64,000 nt of DNA from Trinickia acidisoli (GTDB lineage: Bacteria > Pseudomonadota > Gammaproteobacteria > Burkholderiales > Burkholderiaceae). Within the stretch, counting starts at the first letter, position 1. The number at the start of each line of letters is the position of its first letter. Below, in pieces: positions 60,716 through 64,000 of this stretch. The position numbers were made by a program, and so were the translations under genes. The stretch lies in the NCBI RefSeq assembly GCF_017315725.1, contig NZ_JAFLRG010000001.1:1116001-1180000 (forward strand), in the 5' to 3' direction. The notes under the pieces were generated by a model. That model made no database searches. It saw only the letters and a list, made by a program, of their open reading frames with translations, and was not told where the DNA came from.

Positions 60716-60854
60716 GCGGCGTTCCGGCTTTTTAGCAAAAAGGGCTTGGAATGTCGTGATGGCTGTTCTATAATCTTCGCTTCGCCAAACAGCGACCAGC
60801 TTGGTGAAGCGAAGACGGACAACCCGGAAGACGGGCAACCCGATTCGACAAGAC

Positions 60855-60945
60855 GGAAAGGTGGCAGAGTGGTCGAATGCGCCGGACTCGAAATCCGGTG
60901 TACGGTTATACCGTACCGTGGGTTCGAATCCCACCCTTTCCGCCA
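60855..60945 (+). tRNA. tRNA-Ser (CGA anticodon)
   Basis: 91 nt including CCA. Acceptor GGAAAGG/CCTTTCC, anticodon arm CCGGACTCGAAATCCGG with CGA, a long variable arm (TACGGTTATACCGTA) and T-arm GGGTTCGAATCCC. Reads UCG codons. Confidence 0.96.
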
Positions 60946-60954
60946 AGGACAAAT

Positions 60955-60996
60955 AAAAAAGCCGTTGAATCTGTCGAGGATTCAACGGCTTTTTTA
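60955..60996 (+). terminator. Rho-independent terminator after tRNA-Ser
   Basis: 11-bp stem GCCGTTGAATC/GATTCAACGGC with a 7-nt loop, flanked by A6 and T6 runs. 10 bp past the tRNA end. Could work in both directions. Confidence 0.9.
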
Positions 60997-61266
60997 TTTG
61001 ATCTCTGGCAGATTTTCTCAGCAACCGGCGGCGCTTGTGCGGCTGGTTCCTTATCTGACCTCCGCGACCGCGCTTGACGCGGTTTTCAGTCTGTGATGCC
61101 GATACGCAGGATCGACTCCACTACTGTGCGACCGCGCTTTTGGCGTTGCCCGACGACATCACCTTTACTGGGAAGCGCAAAACGCGTTAGTCCAGTTCAT
61201 CGCAACTGCAACGGCCTTTCCACCGTGCTCATACCGCACGGTGTTCCCGGTGGTTGGCGGCTGCCA
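60997..61266. other. intergenic, after tRNA-Ser
   Basis: No gene and no clear repeat of the tRNA 3' end seen, so I cannot show an attachment site here. Confidence 0.4.
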
Positions 61267-61782
61267 TCACTGCCTTTTCGTGTCGCCATCAGTTCCATCA
61301 GTCTCGTCCTCACCCTTGCCAACCTTGATGGTCCCGGTCAGAAAGCCAGCTAAGACGCTGACGAGTAAGGTGCCGGCGACGACACCAGCGACCACGTCAT
61401 GTCCGTGCATTGTCAATTGATAGATCAAGAGGAACCCGATGAGCACTAGGCCGCCAGCGATCCACTGAGCTCGCGCGTCCTTTGAAATCATGCCTTTTAG
61501 CCCGAGGAGATCCATTTGGCGCGAATGGCGGCTGTTCGCCTGGAACTCCTCAAGAATAATACGTGCTGCGCCTGGAACAATCTGATCGTACTGCCGCAGA
61601 TGCTCGGGCTTGGGCATGGGGCCGCGGTACGATTCTGCCTGAAGAGCTACGGTGACCGACTGTTCAACGAGTTGTTGAAGCTCTGGTTTCTCGACCCTGA
61701 GGTCGGCCACATCAGGCTTTACCGGCTCCGCCACTTTGATCTCTCTGTTGACCAGCTTATCGGGTGCGCTCGCGTTTTCCAA
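61267..61782 (-). CDS. DUF2335 membrane protein
   Basis: 171 aa. Residues about 50-95 (SYRGPMPKPEHLRQYDQIVPGAARIILEEFQANSRHSRQ) are the DUF2335 signature, followed by two membrane spans (about 105-150). The N terminus is charged and probably cytosolic. Function unknown; the family is common on mobile DNA. It overlaps the small upstream gene by 26 bp. Confidence 0.8.
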   Translation of the reverse strand: MENASAPDKLVNREIKVAEPVKPDVADLRVEKPELQQLVEQSVTVALQAESYRGPMPKPEHLRQYDQIVPGAARIILEEFQANSRHSRQMDLLGLKGMISKDARAQWIAGGLVLIGFLLIYQLTMHGHDVVAGVVAGTLLVSVLAGFLTGTIKVGKGEDETDGTDGDTKRQ

Positions 61783-61951
61783 AGCCGATGATTGCTCCGT
61801 TGAGGTTGCAGGCCGTCCTCTCCCAAGCCTTATTCATGCGCTCGGCAGTTGACTTATGGGGGTAGGACTTCAGGTAGTCTGAACGTGGGCAGATCGTGAA
61901 GCTAGAAGCCAACGCATCCGCCACGCGACGTACTTCGCTACGCGGTTTCAT
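61757..61951 (-). CDS. small protein paired with DUF2335
   Basis: 64 aa from the Met at 61951 (MKPRSEVRRVADALA), which has GGAGAG upstream; a frame extends to 62002. Basic, with KSTAERMNKAWERTACNLNGAIIGFGKR. Overlapping the DUF2335 gene suggests a two-gene unit. No function known to me. Confidence 0.6.
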   Translation of the reverse strand: MKPRSEVRRVADALASSFTICPRSDYLKSYPHKSTAERMNKAWERTACNLNGAIIGFGKRERTR

Positions 61952-62849
61952 CTCGCTCTCCATGGGACTGCTGGCGGTTGTTTTTCTGCAACATCCCCTC
62001 ATCTTCGCAAATCATAACACTTGCCAATAAGGGAAGTGGATTGTTCTCCGGCGCCGTTTTCACGCATTGCCGCTGAGACGCGGCGCTTGACCGGGCGCCT
62101 CGGCGTCGCGATTTGAGTGTGCCCAAACTGCGTACCCTCGGTGCAGTTCCCGAGGGTAGCGCGCAGTCCCAGTGTAGTTCAGAACCCGCAAAATTCGGGC
62201 TATCGATTCAACAAATTCGGACGGATTTTCGCATTCACGGTCACATTTTGTGTGCTGATGACCGCATCAGGGCTACCAGTACCGGCGCCGTCATACGTTA
62301 TGGCAAACATCTGTACCGGACGCTCTAGGCAAACCGGATGTTCACGCTGTGTCCCCAACGACGATTGGGTGGCTGTGAACGGCGTTAAACGGACAAGCCT
62401 ACGTCTGCGCGTCGTCGGCAGCCGTGGTCGGAGTGAAGGGTGCATTACGCTTGTGTCGCCTGTGCGCTAGTCCGACAGTTGCCCGAGCACCTCAAGTTCC
62501 AGCCGACGAACTACACCCAGGCGTCTTCAGTAGGTACTACGGGAAAATGCCGGCGGTGCGATGAAGCTTGTTCAGCATCCCGTTGCAGTCCTCGGGTTGA
62601 CGCAGCTATACACGATGCTCATCGGTGGCCTTCGCTTGCCGCTTTGCCGCCGGCTTTCTGCGAGGGACGCTGTGCGATAGGCTGCTCTGCTGATGCGTTG
62701 TCGGCGGGGCCGCTTGCGAACGGCATGCGAACGTGCCGAGACTGGGTCGCCAATCTTGAACGGGGTTGCGCGGCAGACTTTCCACAGTCACTGATGCGCC
62801 GTTGTCAGGCTTTCGGCCCGTTTTTTGTTTCTGCTTAGCTTCTGGTTGC
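61952..62849. other. gene-poor accessory stretch
   Basis: Nearly 0.9 kb with only unconvincing frames on both strands and no recognisable protein. Base composition is lower in GC than neighbours in the middle (about 62190-62300). Probably debris of a mobile insertion. Confidence 0.4.
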
Positions 62850-63641
62850 TCACTCAACCGTCGTCACCGCCAATTCAATCCCTGACTGCCTGATCGCGAT
62901 AGCGGCGCCCGACGTCAAGCCACTATCGGTGATGACCAAATCAAACGACTCGAGCGTGGCAACCTTATACAGCCCCACGGTGCCGTATTTGGAACTCGAA
63001 GCCGCGAGCACCGAGCGCGACGCGGCCTCGATGGCCGCGAGCTTGACGTCGACTTTGGGCGCAGACGGCGTCGTAACATCGCGACGCAAATCCCACGAGC
63101 TCGCCGAAATGAATGCGATATCGAGCACGACGTGGCGCAGCGTTGCAGCCGCCAGATTGCCGACGCTCGAGAGATTCGCATGGTCGAGCTGGCCGCCGGT
63201 ATGGACCACATTGACGTGCGTCGCCCCGGCAAGTTCGCGGACGATTTCGAAGTCGTTGGTCACAACGGTCATATCGCTGAGCGCAACGATATACGGGACG
63301 ATCGACAGCATCGTCGTGCCGGCGTCCAGATAGATCGACATGCCGGCGCGCAGCGCGATCGCGTGCTTCTGCGGTTGCTCGACGACCGCCTTCAATTGGT
63401 GACTCGGCTCGCTGCTCAGATGGCTCGCGATGCGCACGCCGCTCGGCACGCTATAAACGAGGCCCGCCTCCTCGAGCACCGCCACGTCGCGCCGCACCGT
63501 CATGTGCGAGCACTTCAGCGACTCCATGAGTTGATGTACCGAGAGCACTTTGTCTCGGCGCAGCAGCCGCAACATGGCTTCGCGCCGCTGATCTGGAATC
63601 AGCGGCGAGTCCGATTCGTGAGGTTTGAGCTTGCTCGACAT
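62850..63641 (-). CDS. DeoR/GlpR-family regulator
   Basis: 263 aa. An N-terminal HTH (RREAMLRLLRRDKVLSVHQLMESLKCSHMTVRRDVAVLEEAGLV, residues about 19-62) and a DeoR sugar-phosphate sensor (YLDAGTTMLSIVPYI, VVTNDFEIV, then HTGGQ). Start at 63641 (MSSKLKPHE). Same strand as the partial membrane gene upstream, which may be its target. Confidence 0.87.
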   Translation of the reverse strand: MSSKLKPHESDSPLIPDQRREAMLRLLRRDKVLSVHQLMESLKCSHMTVRRDVAVLEEAGLVYSVPSGVRIASHLSSEPSHQLKAVVEQPQKHAIALRAGMSIYLDAGTTMLSIVPYIVALSDMTVVTNDFEIVRELAGATHVNVVHTGGQLDHANLSSVGNLAAATLRHVVLDIAFISASSWDLRRDVTTPSAPKVDVKLAAIEAASRSVLAASSSKYGTVGLYKVATLESFDLVITDSGLTSGAAIAIRQSGIELAVTTVE

Positions 63642-63713
63642 GAGGTGGATTCTCTGGCGCGGGGCGGGCCCATCCACACACGCGTGGCAGGCCGGCACGA
63701 AAACGCCGCTATC

Positions 63714-64000
63714 TTAGCCGATGACCGGGCTGAGCAGCAGCACGCCTATCAGCCCGATCAGCGACTGCAACGACAGCATCAGCGTCCAACTGCGCGGCGT
63801 TTGCGCGAATTCGCCACTGCCTTTGACCGAATGCGCCATGCCGACGGTGCCGCTCAGCATCAGAGCGGGTGGGATCAACAGGCACACCACCGACAGCGGC
63901 AGCGATGTGGTCGATTCCGGCGCGTTGTCTGCGCGCGTGCCGCCGGGGCCCTTCGATAGGTCCGGCGCGGGACCGAAGAAGCGCTGCGACAGCCGGGTAA
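63714..64000 (-). CDS. C-terminal end of a membrane protein, cut by the window edge
   Basis: About 94 codons to a TAA at 63714-63716; the start lies beyond the window. Two hydrophobic spans (LPLSVVCLLIPPALMLSGTVG and SWTLMLSLQSLIGLIGVLLLSPVIG). The first recalls the mid-region of GntP-type permeases, in which case this copy would be truncated, but I would not rely on it. Confidence 0.4.
   Translation of the reverse strand, partial: TRLSQRFFGPAPDLSKGPGGTRADNAPESTTSLPLSVVCLLIPPALMLSGTVGMAHSVKGSGEFAQTPRSWTLMLSLQSLIGLIGVLLLSPVIG

Noticed and set aside
60855..60945. tRNA-Ser as attachment site of an island
   Set aside because: No second copy of the tRNA 3' end found in the downstream 3 kb.
62117..62470. 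117-codon plus-strand frame in the gene-poor stretch
   Set aside because: No ribosome binding site, no recognisable domain, equally open frame on the other strand.

Overview
The window looks like chromosomal DNA of a Burkholderiaceae member (Burkholderia sensu lato). The evidence is the high GC, the glk-hexR fusion, the pgl/zwf/gts sugar cluster, the ribE-ribD-hemL block, the ftsK-lolA-rarA-serS-tRNA-Ser block, and the typical beta-proteobacterial porin. The assignment rests on gene content and order read by eye, not on a search.

Region 1 (0.3-9.9 kb) is a catabolic cluster on the minus strand. A putrescine/opine-type ABC importer (binding protein, ATPase, two permeases) is followed by a three-part HcnABC/opine-oxidase-like flavoprotein set, a second amino-acid oxidase and a RidA imine deaminase. 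A divergent LysR regulator sits upstream. Together they suggest import and oxidation of an amine or opine-like compound, with RidA clearing the imine. Next come a small Ser/Gly-rich protein behind a very good sigma-28 promoter and an exported cupin.

Region 2 (11.3-17.3 kb) is an uncharacterised cluster: AraC regulator, RidA-like protein, divergent PurA (adenylosuccinate synthetase) paralogue, PNPOx-like flavin protein and MFS transporter, with a divergent arylformamidase-like hydrolase. I cannot name its substrate. Region 3 (17.5-28.8 kb) holds acnB, a DHA2 efflux pump, a DUF2846 lipoprotein, a TPR-sulfotransferase and a frameshifted autotransporter next to it.

Region 4 (about 29.3-37.7 kb) is the most unusual part: a genomic island abutting the 3' end of ribE (riboflavin synthase). 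Remnants of the ribE 3' end recur at 29.4 and 36.1 kb. Each is followed at the same distance by a conserved ~75-bp end sequence, then a toxin-antitoxin (TA) pair, then a divergent DUF6933-type gene. This looks like repeated insertion of related small elements into ribE. The island carries four different TA systems (DUF1778/GNAT, CcdAB, AbrB/Doc, HigBA-like). Between them lie remnants of a TOTE-type primase, a helicase-like protein and a JmjC-like cupin, with a truncated Tn5-like IS. No integrase is visible.

Region 5 (37.7-60.9 kb) is core genome: ribE, ribD, hemL, porin, glk-hexR, pgl, zwf, the gts glucose importer, a TRIC-like channel, smr, trxB, ftsK, lolA, rarA, serS and tRNA-Ser(CGA). A perfect HexR-type operator lies between zwf and gts and overlaps a strong promoter for gts, so the HexR half of the Glk fusion probably controls both sides. 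Region 6 (61-64 kb), beyond tRNA-Ser, is accessory: a DUF2335 membrane protein with a small partner, a gene-poor stretch, a DeoR regulator and the end of a membrane protein cut by the window edge.
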